From assembly GCF_002099425.1 (NCBI RefSeq), contig NW_018344057.1, positions 9,728,501 to 9,792,500 on the forward strand: DNA of 64,000 bases, read 5' to 3'. This stretch comes from Phascolarctos cinereus (lineage: Eukaryota > Chordata > Mammalia > Diprotodontia > Phascolarctidae). Below are positions 50,861 to 62,751 of the stretch, piece by piece; position 1 is the stretch's first letter; each line of letters opens with the position of its first letter. The translations under genes were made by a program, and so were the position numbers. The notes below the pieces were generated by a model, which ran no database searches, was not told the origin of the DNA, and saw only the letters and a list, made by a program, of their open reading frames with translations.

Positions 50861-53475
50861 CGCATTCATTCATTTGTTTAGCACACTTTTGTTAAAGCAC
50901 CTTCTGTGTGCTTCACACAATGTTCTAAGTCTGGTGTTATTATAATAGACACAAAGACTGGCAAAGAAAGATGTTTAAAAAAATCAGTGAAATAATTTGG
51001 GACTTCATTTTGTCTTCTTCCACATAGGGGTGCAATATCAACCCACTTCATAGGGATGCAGTGTGAATCTGTTCAGTAATGAATTTGGAGTTCTTCAAAA
51101 TACATAGTGCTGTATAAGCTGGGTTTTTTGGCCTATAATTCATTGGTGTAAGAAACTCCACTGAATTCAGATCAGTAATTTGTCTATGACTTACTTAGAG
51201 CCTTTGAGGGTTGTCTGTGGTCACAGACAATAAAGTCCGAGCTTGAACCTGGATCTGCCTAACTCCGAGGCTTTCTGACTGTCCATTCTGCCACTCTTGT
51301 TTAATAAGCATTATCACATTATTTAACAAATACAATACACAGATGTCCCTTATGAATCATCTTTAGAAATCTCCCCTGTCACTTTCCAGACCTTAAATAT
51401 AGTGGGTTCCTTGTCTTGCATTTACCATCTGCTAGCTCAAATGTGACAGCTGTGGACCCAAGCAGATTCCAGAAAATGCTGTACTTTTTAAAGATGTTGG
51501 TTATGATGTAACAGTATTTTAAAAAAAAATCAGGTAGACAGTGTCTGATTGTTGTTATGGATTTTGTCAGTGTCCAGAGAAAGTTAATTTCGTCTGCCTT
51601 ACAAGGAGACTGAGAACTTTCTGATTTATAATTGTCCAGATTGTTATTTCTTGCTTTGATCTTCTGTTTTCCTGTCCTTAAAAAGTATCAGAGAAATGCC
51701 TACTTCACAGGTGTTGTGAGAATTAATGTGTGAAACTGTCAGAGTGCTCAGTATTGCTAATCCCACATGCAAGGAGACTTTTGCTGTTGCTTTCCTCTAT
51801 TCTTTAGCTAAACATGGAGCTTCAGTATTTCAGGCCTTTAGAAACATGGAAATTCTCTAGCCTGTGAAAACCTTCATCTTAGGAGGCATCAGGTGATGAG
51901 TTAATGCCTAATATCTGAGACTTAGGATATGATATTATATGAATGTGAACTTTAAACATATGCTCTAGCATTACTAAAAACCAGCTAATTTCAGCTTTGT
52001 ACCCTACGAAAACACATTGAACAATGAGGGGAAAGCCCTTTGTTTCTAGATAATACAAACAGAAAAGGAAAAAGAGGATAATGAAACATATCAGTTCATG
52101 TCCTTTTTCATCCATGCTATTGGACGCAAGACCTCAAGGTTAAAGGAAATAAATAATAGTCTTGGGATGGGACAGTTTCATTTTTAAAAAGCCTTTTTGC
52201 TTAGGCAAGTTTTTAATCTTGAAAGTGAAGACTGAGTGTCATTTTTGGTAGTAAATTAGATTAAAATACTGTGTGAAGAGTACAAAAAAACCCCACCTAG
52301 TTTAGACTTTGCGTCTTTGTATGTTTTAAACTGTAAATGTAGCTGTATAGTATTTTCTTATGACCATTGACTTTAAAATTCTTCATGCCAGAATCCGTGA
52401 TTACTCTGTGATATATTGGACTTTCAGGGGAAATTGTGGTGAGATTATCTACCTTTTCCCCCAGCCCACCTCTCCCAAGATGGAATCTTTTAAGTACCAG
52501 AAAAGCCAAGCCCGTGAGTTTTCCAGGCTTGGAGGAGCCAATCCATTGTGCTTTAACTCGGTATGTGTCTATGACACACCTTGCACACCTAGGCTGATGC
52601 TCATCCTGCTACATTTTTTCCCTGTTACTGACTTGTCTCTGTTGTGTGCCTACTGTTTTGTCAGGTAGATAAAATATCAACTGGAAGCATTTTAAAAAAT
52701 ACTTGGATTGCAAAACTTGCATAGTTTAAAAAAAATAAAGCCCCCATAAGAGAGCTTTCAAGGGACAGGTAATGCACAGAAAATAGAGCAGACCAATACC
52801 AATAATAAATACACTGTATTATTGCATGACAAAGTTATGCAGCTCAATTTATAATGAATTTAAAATGTTTAGAATACCTGTTCCTTTAAAAAATAAAACT
52901 GTCATCTTTTAATTGGAATAAAGCAATTGCATTTTCATGTATTTTATCAAGAAAAAATAAATTTGACAATTTAAAAGACTATTTGTGCTTGTTTTCAAAA
53001 ACAATCGATTTGTGAAACATTTTCGGGAAACAGATGGATTGTGATAAGTCATTAATTGTTTTTTATTTATTTTATTTTTATTTATTTTTTAAATTTATCG
53101 TATTTTAAAAATGTATTTATTTATTTTTATTTTTTTTTATTTAAGTATATCTCAACATACAGAAGTGAAAAAAATGGGCAGGTGATCTGTTTGCCTTTAC
53201 TCATTGACACTGTTTATATATCAGCTCCGAAACCAAAGTTTTTGGCCTCTCACAGGTAGCCCCCATCTTTCATGTGACTTGATAAATACTTGTAATCCCA
53301 ATACTGACAGGGTTGTGGTTTTTAAAGAGAATATCTCATATTCTTTATGACCCACATGAAGTTATATGAGATCAGTTTTTTATTCTCAGAATAGCTCTTT
53401 TCTACTATCCTTGGTTGCTTTCCCCCAGTCACTCAGCTGATGTTAATTTGAGATTGTAAAATAAATTTAGTAATA
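50861..53475. other. Downstream DNA, mostly single-copy
   Basis: An antisense L2 relic (about 50861-50960, GCACCTTCTGTGTGCTTCACAC), then unique sequence with further AATAAA signals (52734, 52890, 52918). 53040-53150 is a T/A-rich low-complexity tract. No convincing exon; a longer ZBTB25 3' UTR could reach into it. Confidence 0.4.
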
Positions 53476-54364
53476 CAGTTATACCTTAGAGATATTGCAG
53501 GTTCTGAATATTGCGATAAAGTGAGTCACACGAGTTTTTTTGTTTCCTAGTACATATAAAAGTTATGTTTATACTATACTGTAGTCTTTGAAGTATGCAA
53601 TAGTATTATGTCTAAACAAAGTATGTACCTTAATTAAAAAATGCTTTATTGCTAAGAATGCTAACCATCATGTGAGCCTTTCAGCAACACATAATTTTTT
53701 TGCTTGGGGGGGGAGGGGGGGTCTTGCCTTAGTGTTGATGGCTGCTGATGGATCAGGGTGGTGATTGCCGAAGATTGGGGTGGCTGTGGCAATTAAGATA
53801 AGACAACAATGAAGTTTGCAGCATTGATTTACTCTTCCTTCTTTCATGAAAGATTTCTCTGTGGCATGTGATGCTGTTTGATAGCATTTTACCCACGGTA
53901 GAACTTTTTTCAAAATTGGAATCAATTGGAATCAAACCTGCCCCTACTTTATCAACTAAGGTTATGTAACGTTCTTCAGTATTGTTGTGTCTCAGGAGAG
54001 AGAGAGAGAGATTGGGGGAGTGGCTGGTCAGAGAATAGTCAGAATACACACAACATTGATTGATTAAATTTGCTTTCTTATATGGGCATGGTTCTTGGCA
54101 CACCAAAACAATTACAGTAGGAACATCAAAGATCACTGATTGAAGATCATCATGACGGATTTAATAATAATGAAAAAGTTTGAAATATTGTGAGAGTTAT
54201 CAAAATATGACAGAGAGACATGATGTGAACACATACTGTTGCAAAATGGCTCCCATAGACTGGCTTGATGTAGGATTGCCTTGATGTAGTCTTTCAATTT
54301 GTAAAAAAACTCAGTATCTGCAAAGCACAGTAAAGTGAAGTGCAAATAAAACAGGGTTTGCCTG
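53476..54364. mobile_element. Tigger1-like DNA transposon, internally deleted
   Basis: 889 bp. Ends are CAG-TTATACCTTAGAGATATTGC and its inverted partner closing in GGGTTTGCCTG. Internal landmarks match remembered Tigger1: AAAGTGAGTCACACGAG, TATACTATACTGTAGTCT, GATGGATCAGGGTGGTGATTG, CCTTCTTTCATGAAAGATTTC, and in the second half CAATATTGTTGTGTCTCAGG-like and AACAATTACAGTAGGAACATC. Most of the pogo-family transposase frame is missing, as in the short Tigger derivatives of mammals. TA is present at the left junction (53474-53475); the right one reads TG. No functional transposase. Confidence 0.88.
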
Positions 54365-54667
54365 TGTTAGTTAATAAACCAGATGAAATGGAGAAGGTAA
54401 ATATTAAGAAATATACGTCATTAATGTTGAAGCCAAATACAAGTGTGTTTAGCAAACTGCTTTAGACCAAGGTTAAGGAAGAAAAACCAAGAGTTTATGT
54501 ATTTTAAATTTATTTTATCATGTGGGATCATGTTTACTTAAAGCAAAACTAAAAACCTTTTCCTTGGCTCTGCTTAAAGAATTAATTTTTAGTTTACAGC
54601 AGTGTCTACTAAAGCTTGGCATCATAACCTTTTGGTAAGTATTCTTTTGTGTTGGATAACATTCTGT

Positions 54668-54804
54668 GTTAGGCAGCTGGGTGGTGGAGTGGGTAGAGAG
54701 CATTGGACTTGATGTCAGGGTGACCTGAGTTCTAATCCAGCCTCAGACTAGCTGTGTGACCCTGGGCAAATCACTTAACCTTGATTGCCTCCAATAACAA
54801 AAAA
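54668..54804 (+). repeat. tRNA-derived SINE
   Basis: AGGCAGCTGGGTGGTGGAGTG, GTGACCTGAGTTCTAATCCAG, CTGTGTGACCCTGGGCAAATC, then a short A-rich end. Confidence 0.85.
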
Positions 54805-54897
54805 GTAACCTACCTTGGCCATTCTCTTCCATCCTCTGTCCTCTCTCTACGCCCAAACAGTAATGTTCCTAAAGCTTGAAATGTAAGCTTCATAATG

Positions 54898-55045
54898 AAT
54901 ATCAGTCCACAAGCATTATGTACCTGTGGTGTGCCAGGCATTGTATCAAGCTCTAGAGATACAATGGCAGAAAACGAATTTGATCCCTAGCTTAAAGGAG
55001 TTAACGCTCTGTCCAGGAAGCAACATGTACACGTAGAAGAAAATC
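54898..55045 (-). repeat. L2 LINE fragment
   Basis: Antisense L2: TGGTGTGCCAGGCATTGTATC, GAGATACAATGGCAG, AAAGGAGTTAACGCTC. Confidence 0.6.
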
Positions 55046-55654
55046 CACGGTGAGAAGCAGTATGGTGGTAGTGGGCGGAGAACTGGCTTGTGCATGAGGA
55101 AGATGTGGCTTCAGGTTCCACCTCTTAACACGTACTGTCTGGGTGACAGTCACTTAGTGTTTTAGTTGTGGAGCAAATGCTGATCTGCCTTGATAGAGGG
55201 GGTTCCTTCCCAGGAGTTCCCCGTATCAATGAAATGTCAGATTCTGTCCAAAACAATACAAAGTAATTTGTGTGGGTTTGTGTTATTGGGGATTACAGGG
55301 AAGGCATTAGTAGTGATGAGGAAATGCTTCTTAGAGGGATGTCATTTAATCAGTCAGTCAGTCAGACATTTACAGTTATCCTTCCACAGTGCGACTTTCC
55401 CCATCGTGCTTTTGATATGTCGTGAGTCGGCATAAGAAATTAAATGGGAGTTTTGTGGAGGCTGCAGACGACACAGAGCCTATGACCAAATACTTAACCC
55501 AAATTTTACAATAACGTACTGTAAACACCCCATAAAAGAAAAAGAAAAAAAATTGAGACTTCTCTGGTATGTAGGGAGTTTTAAAAGAGTTTACATGAAT
55601 TCCAGATTGTGTGGGCGCTGCCCCCCCCATCCCCTTGATGTGGAAGGAATAACT
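55046..55654. other. Intergenic, no gene
   Basis: Mixed sequence with a faint L1/MIR flavour (about 55040-55170). A short GTCA repeat sits at 55350-55365. Nothing I can name with confidence. Confidence 0.35.
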
Positions 55655-56330
55655 GTGTTAAGGGCTTACTACAAGCTAGGCACCGTGCTTAAGTGCTGAC
55701 GATACAAAGGAGGCGAAGACAGTCCCTGCCCTCAAAGAGCTTACAATCTAATGGGGGAGAGAACCTGCAAACAAATATATACAAAGCAAGCTACATGCAA
55801 GATCAGTAGGAAGTCATTAATAGAGGGAAGGCACTGGAATTAGAGGTTGGGAGAAGCGTCCAGTAAAAGATGGAATTTTATAAATATAGGAAATGGGGAA
55901 CAGAAGTCTGTCCTGCCCTACAGGAAAATAAGAGAAGGGGAGAGAGATGGAAGAGAGGACAGAGGAGGGGAAGGGATATTCAGAATGCATGCCATCTTGG
56001 GGTGGGGGAGGGAGGAGACGGGGTGAAAATTTGGAGCTCAAAAACTTGTGGAAGGGAATGTTGAAAACTAAAAATAAATTTATATTAAAAAAAAAGATGG
56101 AATTTTAGTTGGAACTTAAAGTCAGGGCAATAGTAGTTGGAGGAGAGGAAGGGGAGCATTCTGGGCATGGTTTTTGAGCTGAGCTTTGAAGGAAGTTAGG
56201 GATTCTTAGAGGTAGTGGCGGGTTTAAGGTATGTGGGACTGGCAAGAAGGCCACTTTGGCTGGACTGTGGTATGAAGGGCAGTAATGTGTAATAAGCCTG
56301 GAGAGGTAGATCAGATAACGACTGGCTTAA
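55655..56330 (-). repeat. Long L2 copy split by a HAL1-type insertion
   Basis: Antisense L2: GGGCTTACTACAAGCTAGGC, AGTCCCTGCCCTCAAAGAGC, TTACAATCTAATGGGGGAGA, then after the insertion GTTGGAACTTAAAGTCAGG and GGGAGCATTCTGGGCATGG. Interrupted at 55881-56091. Confidence 0.7.
55881..56091 (+). repeat. HAL1-type 3' end with target duplication
   Basis: GTCCTGCCCTACAGGAAAAT, CAGAATGCATGCCATCTTGG, CTCAAAAACTTGTGGAAGGG, GTTGAAAACTAAAAATAAAT and an A tail. Flanked by a perfect 16-bp duplication (AAAAGATGGAATTTTA at 55865-55880 and 56092-56107). Same family as the long element at 16.4-19.4 kb. Confidence 0.88.
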
Positions 56331-57277
56331 ATGACAAAGCAAGCAATTTGCATTCTCAGTTATTGTGGAAATCAAGTGATTCCCATGAAAGCACAGCCTT
56401 GAGCTTTGGAATTTTTGTCCCCTTTGTCTTACTGCCAGATCTGCTTTGAAGTGTTCTCTGGACATTTGAACTGTGCTAATTTAGAAACATTTATTTAGAG
56501 ATGGATAAGCAGTGAGATAATTTTGGTAGTTTTTAAAAGTTTACAATCTGCCTGTTCTTTGAAGCCTGGAGAGGTTAAGTGATTTGTCCGGGATCACAAA
56601 GCCCAGGGTCAGAGACTGGAACATAACTTTCTTTCGTATTTTGAAGAGGAACTCTTTTTGTGATCTGAGATTTTAATAAGAAATGAGATTAAATTTCAGT
56701 CTGGAAAAAGATACCAAACTCAGTAAACAACGGAGAGGTGTGTGGTAGTAGGGCATACACCATTAAGCCCATCCTTTCAAAAATATGTTTTTTCACAATG
56801 GCTGGGAAACTTTTGCAATAAGTGAAAGTGTGGGTAGTTTCTGGAGAGGCCTCAGTAAAGGGATGTCTGAATTGAAGTCAGGGAGGAAAAGTGGGCTTAT
56901 GGATGTTTGATTATAATTACCTGTAACATTAAGTATTCAGAGTGGTTTGGTTAAATTGCATGATGTGCTCTTTTATGTTGGGCTGCTATGAATATCAATA
57001 AAAATTTTAAAGGTATGTAGATTAAAAACCATCCTTTGTATTCTGCTGACCTTTCATTTGGACTATTAGTCCCAATGGCTGATCCTAATTCTCTTTATTA
57101 TTTGCTTATAAAAATGAAATACACACTCCATATTCATGTTCTCTGTTCCTTCCTACACACTTCATAATTTTTCTACCTTGCAAGAAAAATAAATTTGTCC
57201 AGGGTAGACCCTTCCTTGTGGCAGGTAGATGGCAGTAAGCTCCTTGAGGGTCCACGCTCTCTTTTGCCTATTTTTCT
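56331..57277. other. Intergenic single-copy DNA
   Basis: No gene. A MIR-like relic (-) lies near 56560-56640 (GAGAGGTTAAGTGATTTGTCC). Confidence 0.4.
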
Positions 57278-57288
57278 ACACACACACA

Positions 57289-57331
<43 letters not shown>
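57278..57331. repeat. (CA)n microsatellite
   Basis: About 25 CA units with one interruption. Confidence 0.95.
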
Positions 57332-57335
<4 letters not shown>

Positions 57336-57374
57336 CCACCCCATGCCAGCCTCTCCCCTCATTTTATTGAATTG

Positions 57375-57545
57375 ATACAGCGCTGGAACTAGAGTCAGGA
57401 AGACCTGATCAGGTTCAAGCTTCCAATACAGAGCAAGTCTCCTCAACTGTAAAATGGGGGTCTTAATAGCACCTGACTCATAGGGTTGTTGGAAACATCA
57501 AATGAAGTGGTGTTTTTAAAGTGCTTAGCACAGTTTCTGACACCT
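57375..57545 (+). repeat. MIR-type SINE
   Basis: CTAGAGTCAGGAAGACCTGA, ACTGTAAAATGGGGGTCTTAATAG (MIR core/L2-tail style), CATAGGGTTGTTGG, AAAGTGCTTAGCACAG. Confidence 0.65.
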
Positions 57546-58110
57546 GGTGGTTTTTTTTCCTTGAAGAAAACCATGACATCAGGAAGGTGATGCCATGACT
57601 TGCAGGTGACTTGGATTTAAGTGAGGGAGGTCTGTGCAGTTACCAGCCTCAGACTTTGTCCTCTGGAGCCATCCGGGACCAGTGGTGAGATACAGATCAG
57701 GATGACCGCCCCTCCCCCCATTAAGGACTAATGATCAGGAGAGTGGCTTGAACCTAAAACCCACTTCTCTTTGACTAGCTATATTTGGAGGGGATAGATA
57801 GATACAACTCCAGCCCAGTGACCCCTCTTTGAGGGCAGCAGAGTAGCTAGCATCATGGCCCTAGCCTCCTGATCCCCTCGTGTCAGGAATCACAGCCTCC
57901 CTTGAAGGAGGACAGGCAGAGGTGACTCCAGAGATACGCCTTCATGCCTCTGAGTCACATCTAAAAAAATACACATGAACATTCAAACTGCATGGACCCA
58001 GCACACATATACATATCCTATGCTTTTAATGGCTTCTCCTTTTAGTTTCTCTACCTTAATGTGAAGTACGGGGGGAGGAAGCTTTTCCTTCTCACCCCAC
58101 CCCCAACCCA
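57546..58110. other. Intergenic, possible unnamed old repeat
   Basis: 57560-57740 (ACCATGACATCAGGAAGGTG through GAGCCATCCGGGACCAGTGG) looks like an old dispersed element I have seen in marsupial DNA but cannot name. The rest is single-copy. Confidence 0.3.
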
Positions 58111-58114
58111 TTCA

Positions 58115-58203
58115 GGGTTGTGCAACTAGTATGTGAAGTTGCATTTGAACTCAAGTCTTCCTGACTCCAGGCCAAATGCTCCATCCATGGCGCCCCTCAG
58201 AGT
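58115..58203 (-). repeat. tRNA-SINE fragment
   Basis: Antisense: TTTGAACTCAAGTCTTCCTGA, ATGCTCCATCCATGGCGCCCC. Confidence 0.6.
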
Positions 58204-58204
58204 T

Positions 58205-58440
58205 AACAGCCTACTTTATTCTGCCCTGGTCAGACCCAGCCTGGAAGACTGAGTTCAGTCTGGGGCAACACGTTCTTGAAAGATGGACACGTCCTGAGGA
58301 GGGGAGTGAGTTCTGTGAAGGGCCCGACGATCATCCTGTTTGAAGATCATTTGTGTGTTTGTTTAGGCTGGAGAAGGGAAAACTAGTGGAGATAGGGTAC
58401 ATGGGAGGGTGGTGCTGCTTGAAACTAGGTGTTAATAAAA
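58205..58440 (+). repeat. CR1 LINE relic, sense
   Basis: ATTCTGCCCTGGTCAGACCCAGCCTGGA and, farther on, GTTTAGGCTGGAGAAGGGAAAACTAG match the sense strand of CR1 around the reverse-transcriptase end. Opposite in orientation to the CR1 at 15.2 kb and covering an adjacent part of the family. Confidence 0.65.
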
Positions 58441-59084
58441 GCCTGTTCCCGCCCTCATTTGCAGGAAAGAACATTTTATTGGTTAGTTGTGCTAATGCTA
58501 GGTTGACCAGAAGGTGGCAACACTCTGTCATTTATACCAAGTCTCACATTGGGAGAAAAAAAGACAAAACATGTCTACATTTAGCTTGTGTTCAACTTAA
58601 TGTTCATAAATTCAGTTTCGTTATTATTTTTGGCTTATCACCTGACTTCAGTCCTTCCTAGAACTTGCTTTATTTTGCATGGGTTTGAAACCAAGACAAC
58701 ATCATCCCCTGACATCTCCAGATTTAGGATGGTTCCAGTTTGTCGTTAAACGCATAATAGCCATAAACAGCTTGGTTGAAAGGATTATGCAAGTGCTTGA
58801 AAGCACTTCCAAGGGTCTTTAGGGTACCAGTGACTCTGGGGCTTGGATTTCCAGCTTAGATATTCTTGGAGACTCACAGTCAGGCAGCCTTATGTGCAGT
58901 TTGCGATGTGCTACAAAATTAGGAGAGGAAGCCAGGGCCAAAGTACTTTCTGGTCTGTTCCTGCTTGCTTTTGTTCCTCACACCCACCCTCATGAAGTAG
59001 GCCCAGTGTTCTGGTTTCCAAAATTGGCTTTCTTTAAGAAGTGACCTTTCCCTCTCATTTCCTTTTATCTAGTTTCATGGCCTT
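58441..59084. other. Intergenic single-copy DNA
   Basis: No exon or repeat recognised. Confidence 0.4.
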
Positions 59085-59325
59085 TTGTTGTTTGTTATTC
59101 AGTTATATCTGATTCTTTGTGACTCCATTTGGGGTTTTCTTGGCAAAGATACTGGAGTGGTTTGCCATTTCCTTCTCTAGCTCATTTTACAGATGAGGAA
59201 ACTGAGGCAAACAGGCTTAAGTGACTTGCCCAGGGTCACACAGCTAGCAAGTGTTATGTGTCTGAGGCCGCCAGATTTGACCTCTGAGGCTGGAGCTCTA
59301 TTCACTGGGCTACCTAACTGCCCGC
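59085..59325 (-). repeat. RTE-type SINE
   Basis: Antisense: TTGTTGTTTGTTATTCAGTTA (CAA-type tail), GTGACTCCATTTGGGGTTTTC, GGTTTGCCATTTCCTTCTC, GAGGAAACTGAGGCAAACAG, ACAGCTAGCAAGTGTTATG, head ending CACTGGGCTACCTAACTGCC. Confidence 0.88.
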
Positions 59326-59825
59326 CCTTGCCCTTTACAAATAGTGTTGAACTCTGAGCAGCAGTGGGTAGAGCTCTTATCTAGTGGATCTCCAAACCAA
59401 TTACGGCCACCAGCTACCCTGGATGTGAAGAATTCCTTCTTTCACATGGCCCACGTCTCACCATTAAACCCACTGCTCTGAGCTTTGAAGCTCCTGCCTC
59501 TGCAAACCCTTCATAACTTTGCTTTCATCTTTCATTTTGAAAAATATATATTTGAATTTCTGTGATCAGCAGCCCTGAGTGACATGTCCAGGAAATGTCC
59601 TAAGAGCAAAAGACGCAGAATAAACAAGTGACGGGCTTTGAAGGAACTCGGGTCCAAGCATGTGGACAACTTTGAGTACTTAGTGTTAGAATGTAATTAT
59701 GACAGTTTCCCCTTAAATTTTTTGTTAGTCAAGAGAAATATGTCAGTCAAACATTGAATGTGTTTGCTCTATTATTCTAAACAAAGTCTTTGGGAACTAG
59801 AAAAGAAAAATGCTATATGCATTGA
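59326..59825. other. Intergenic single-copy DNA
   Basis: Nothing recognised. Confidence 0.4.
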
Positions 59826-60062
59826 GGCTGCTAAGGTGGCACAGTGGATAGAATTCTGGACTTGGAGTCAGGAAGACCTGAGTTCAAATTCAGCCTCAGA
59901 CACTTCCTAGATGTGTGATCCTGAGCAAGTCACTTAACCTCAGTTTGCCTCACTTTCCTCACCTGTAAAATGGTGATAATAATAGCACCTCCCTCCCAGG
60001 GTTGAACATTATATGCCTGGCACATAGATACTTAATAAATGCATATTCCCCTACTCTTACCC
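59826..60062 (+). repeat. tRNA-headed SINE with L2-like tail
   Basis: GGCTGCTAAGGTGGCACAGTG, GAGTTCAAATTCAGCCTCAG, then a longer body (CTCACCTGTAAAATGGTGATA) and an L2-style end GCCTGGCACATAGATACTTAATAAATG. Longer than the short SINEs elsewhere, with a tail like L2 (mobilised by L2). Confidence 0.75.
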
Positions 60063-60334
60063 CCAAAAGTGAGATTATGCTCCCCTGATTCCTGAAGGGA
60101 ATTAATTAATTGGGTATTTTACAGAACTTTAGTTTTTCATTATAAGCCAAAATAGTAACCAAGACCCCCTAACTTAGAGACTGAAAACCTAGAACTGGAA
60201 AATACTGAGTAAATTTTACCGAGGTCTGTGAGGAACTGTACCTGGAGCAGCAATATGTTTTCCAGGGCAAACCTGCAGCTTTCTAGGGTCATAACTTTAT
60301 GTGTGGTAGCACCCCTTTGTGTGCCGAGGAGCTA

Positions 60335-60445
60335 TGAAGAATGAATGGGACAAACACTCTGCTAAGCCCTGGGGACCCAAACGGAAGGTCAAGGCAGCCC
60401 CTTCTCTCGAGAAACTGACCCCCTAAAGGGGGAGACGGTATGTTA
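60335..60445 (-). repeat. L2 LINE fragment
   Basis: Antisense: ACACTCTGCTAAGCCCTGGGGA, CAGCCCCTTCTCTCGAGAAAC. Confidence 0.6.
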
Positions 60446-60654
60446 CAGGAGGTTTCAGATTGAGTTAGAGGAAGAGGCTCAGTGGAACTTGGGACAAAGG
60501 GACCAAAGGAAGGGGATGCATCCTCTTTAATGACGCTGCCATTGTGGAACCATTTCTGATGTTGAATCATTTGGCAGTTTCAAGGACTTCGAGGGTGAGA
60601 GCTAGTAGCGAGGGAGGTGACGGTTCCCGTTTCAAAATTTCATAATCTTCGTGT

Positions 60655-61048
60655 CTAATTATATGTTTCATATTTTATCCTTTTTTCATTTTTTAAAAAG
60701 GGCTATTTAAAAGCTTTTCATATTTAAATATATACATACACACACATAGTGGTGCCTTATGGCAAAGTATGCAAATTATATCTATTGCATGTAATATATA
60801 TATAATATATAATATATATATATAAAATGTCTGTTTTATATTTTATACTTTTTTATTTAAAAAGGGCTACTTAAAAGCTTTTCATATTTAAATACATATA
60901 CACATACACACACATAGTGGTGTCTTATGGCAAGGTATGCAAATTATATATATATTACATATATAATGTCTAATTACATGTTTAATACACTTTTTTTCAT
61001 TTTAAAAGGGCTGCTTAAAACTTCTATATAAAAAATAAAATGTCTGAT
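60655..61048 (+). repeat. Tandem repeat, about 2.6 units of 145-165 bp
   Basis: Unit landmarks recur: AAAGGGCTATTTAAAAGCTTTTCATATTTAAATA (60697), AAAGGGCTACTTAAAAGCTTTTCATATTTAAATA (60861) and AAAAGGGCTGCTTAAAACTT (61005), with spacings of 164 and 144 bp. The first two units also share ACACACACATAGTGG, TTATGGCAAAGTATGCAAATTATA (with one change) and a TA-rich stretch. Confidence 0.85.
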
Positions 61049-62460
61049 ACTACTTGGACTGGTTGAACAAACAGGTATTTATTTCTAACCTCCTCTTTTC
61101 ATTTTTACATATAATACTAAAGTACTGGCCAGCCTTCCCCAGACTCTTTGTAAGGAGCCATTTTTAATTTTCCTGAAACCTTGAGATTGGCTTGGGAGGG
61201 GTGGGCATTGCTAACCAGTGTTTTTTCCCTCTCCACTAGGAATCCTGGGGAAGCATGGGAAAAGGGTCATAGTGGCAGTGACCTACTTGAAAGGAAACCC
61301 CACCATATCTAAATTTCTGAACTATGTATATATCCTTAGCAGCTGTTCCTAAAATGAAAAGAATACCATTTGTCTCATTATCAAGGAGCTAAATAAAATT
61401 ATCACCACTCAAAAGACTTGTATTTCATCTCAGGAATGACTTTCTGCTTCGTCCTTGTTTGTGACAACCTTATCTAACATTTAACTAGCTCTCCACACAT
61501 TTATGGGTTCGGGGGTTCTTTCTTCCTCTAGCTGCTCCTATAATTTGGAAGAATAAAATTCTGCCGTCGCCTCCAGACTCATAGCTTCTCTCTTGGACTC
61601 ATTTGTATCTAGTTGGTTTTGTCATAGTTGTTTAATGCATAAAGTTGTTCCCATTTTCACGCCTGTACCTTTCTGTCCACTGGAGTACTGCTTTGTCCTG
61701 TCCTGATGTGTCATTAGATGTGGAGGGAGTTCGGAATTCTCAAAGGTTACCCTAGTGGAGTGTAAAGCTCTGTAGAGTCTTAAAATGGACTACCTCCCTC
61801 CTCAGACTTCAGAGCTTAGTGAGATTTGGAGAGGCTCATCACCAGAAAGTTAGCTGCTAGATAGTTCACTTGGATTACCTTTTTGGACGTGAAAACCCAG
61901 AAGGGTTTCAACATGCAGCACCAAAGGAAGTGCCCACACAGTGATGAAAATAAAGCCTTTCCAAAGTATTACGGCATTTTTCAGTTATAAGCAGGTAAAT
62001 ATAGCTCTGTACAAATGGTATTCCATTCTTCAACTGTGGAGCCAAATTTGGAATACCTGCTGAGCAAAAGGACCATGTGAGTAAGCTAGAACCTAGGCCT
62101 CTGTACAATTGAGTATAATACTCACAGGCATAGGGAACACCCTTTTGGGTAGCATAGACAAATAGACACTGGAGATGGACAACTTGTGGTCAAGGTGCGA
62201 GTTCCCATAGAGTTCCTCTCCTTGATCCCTCGTGTGGACTGGAGAGCAGACTGTGATGGACATGCAAGACTTCCAGGAGCTCCTGTGTTCACAACCCAAA
62301 TTGCCTGTGAAGGGGCAGGTAAGTCAGACTAGCTGAATGGCACCTGGAGGACGAGATAGGAGGCAACTAATGGAGGAAGGGCTTCAGGGGATGGGGTGTG
62401 TGGGAGGGTATTAAACCATTACTACTACCCCCTTGAGGGCCAGGAGCCCAGGGAAGAGCA
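61049..62460. other. Intergenic single-copy DNA
   Basis: No feature that I can support. A strong donor-like GGGGCAG|GTAAGTCAG at 62319 follows a short open frame but no exon can be assigned. Confidence 0.35.
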
Positions 62461-62699
62461 GTGCCTCCACTTTCCTGCCCCCTCCGCCCCCAGTTGGCCA
62501 TACATCCTGACCTGGCAGTCACTGAGGGAAGCAACATTTGTGATGAAGCAACTGCCATCTCCGACTACCAGTGTATTGCCACCAACCAGGCAGCCAGTCT
62601 AGTCCAGCTGAAGGAACAAGGCACCATCAGGGAAAATCAGGAGATAACGTGGGTGTGGTGTGTTTGTGTACATACATACACAGCATGTATACATACACG

Positions 62700-62750
62700 T
62701 ATGGGTGTATTTATAGAAATAGATGAAGTGATGCTCTATGGCAAAGTATG
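62700..62750 (+). repeat. Relic of the 60.7-kb tandem unit
   Basis: AGTGATGCTCTATGGCAAAGTATGTAAATT at about 62727-62756, next to an ACATACA tract, resembles AGTGGTGCCTTATGGCAAAGTATGCAAATT in the first tandem unit. About 26 of 30 bases agree. Confidence 0.6.
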
Positions 62751-62751
62751 T

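Noticed and set aside
57195-57392. Frame with an HTHTHT run
   Set aside because: (CA)n microsatellite translation.
62396-62602. Frames on both strands at 62.4-62.6 kb
   Set aside because: No recognisable domain. Only the exon-like segment is kept, as a low-interest finding.
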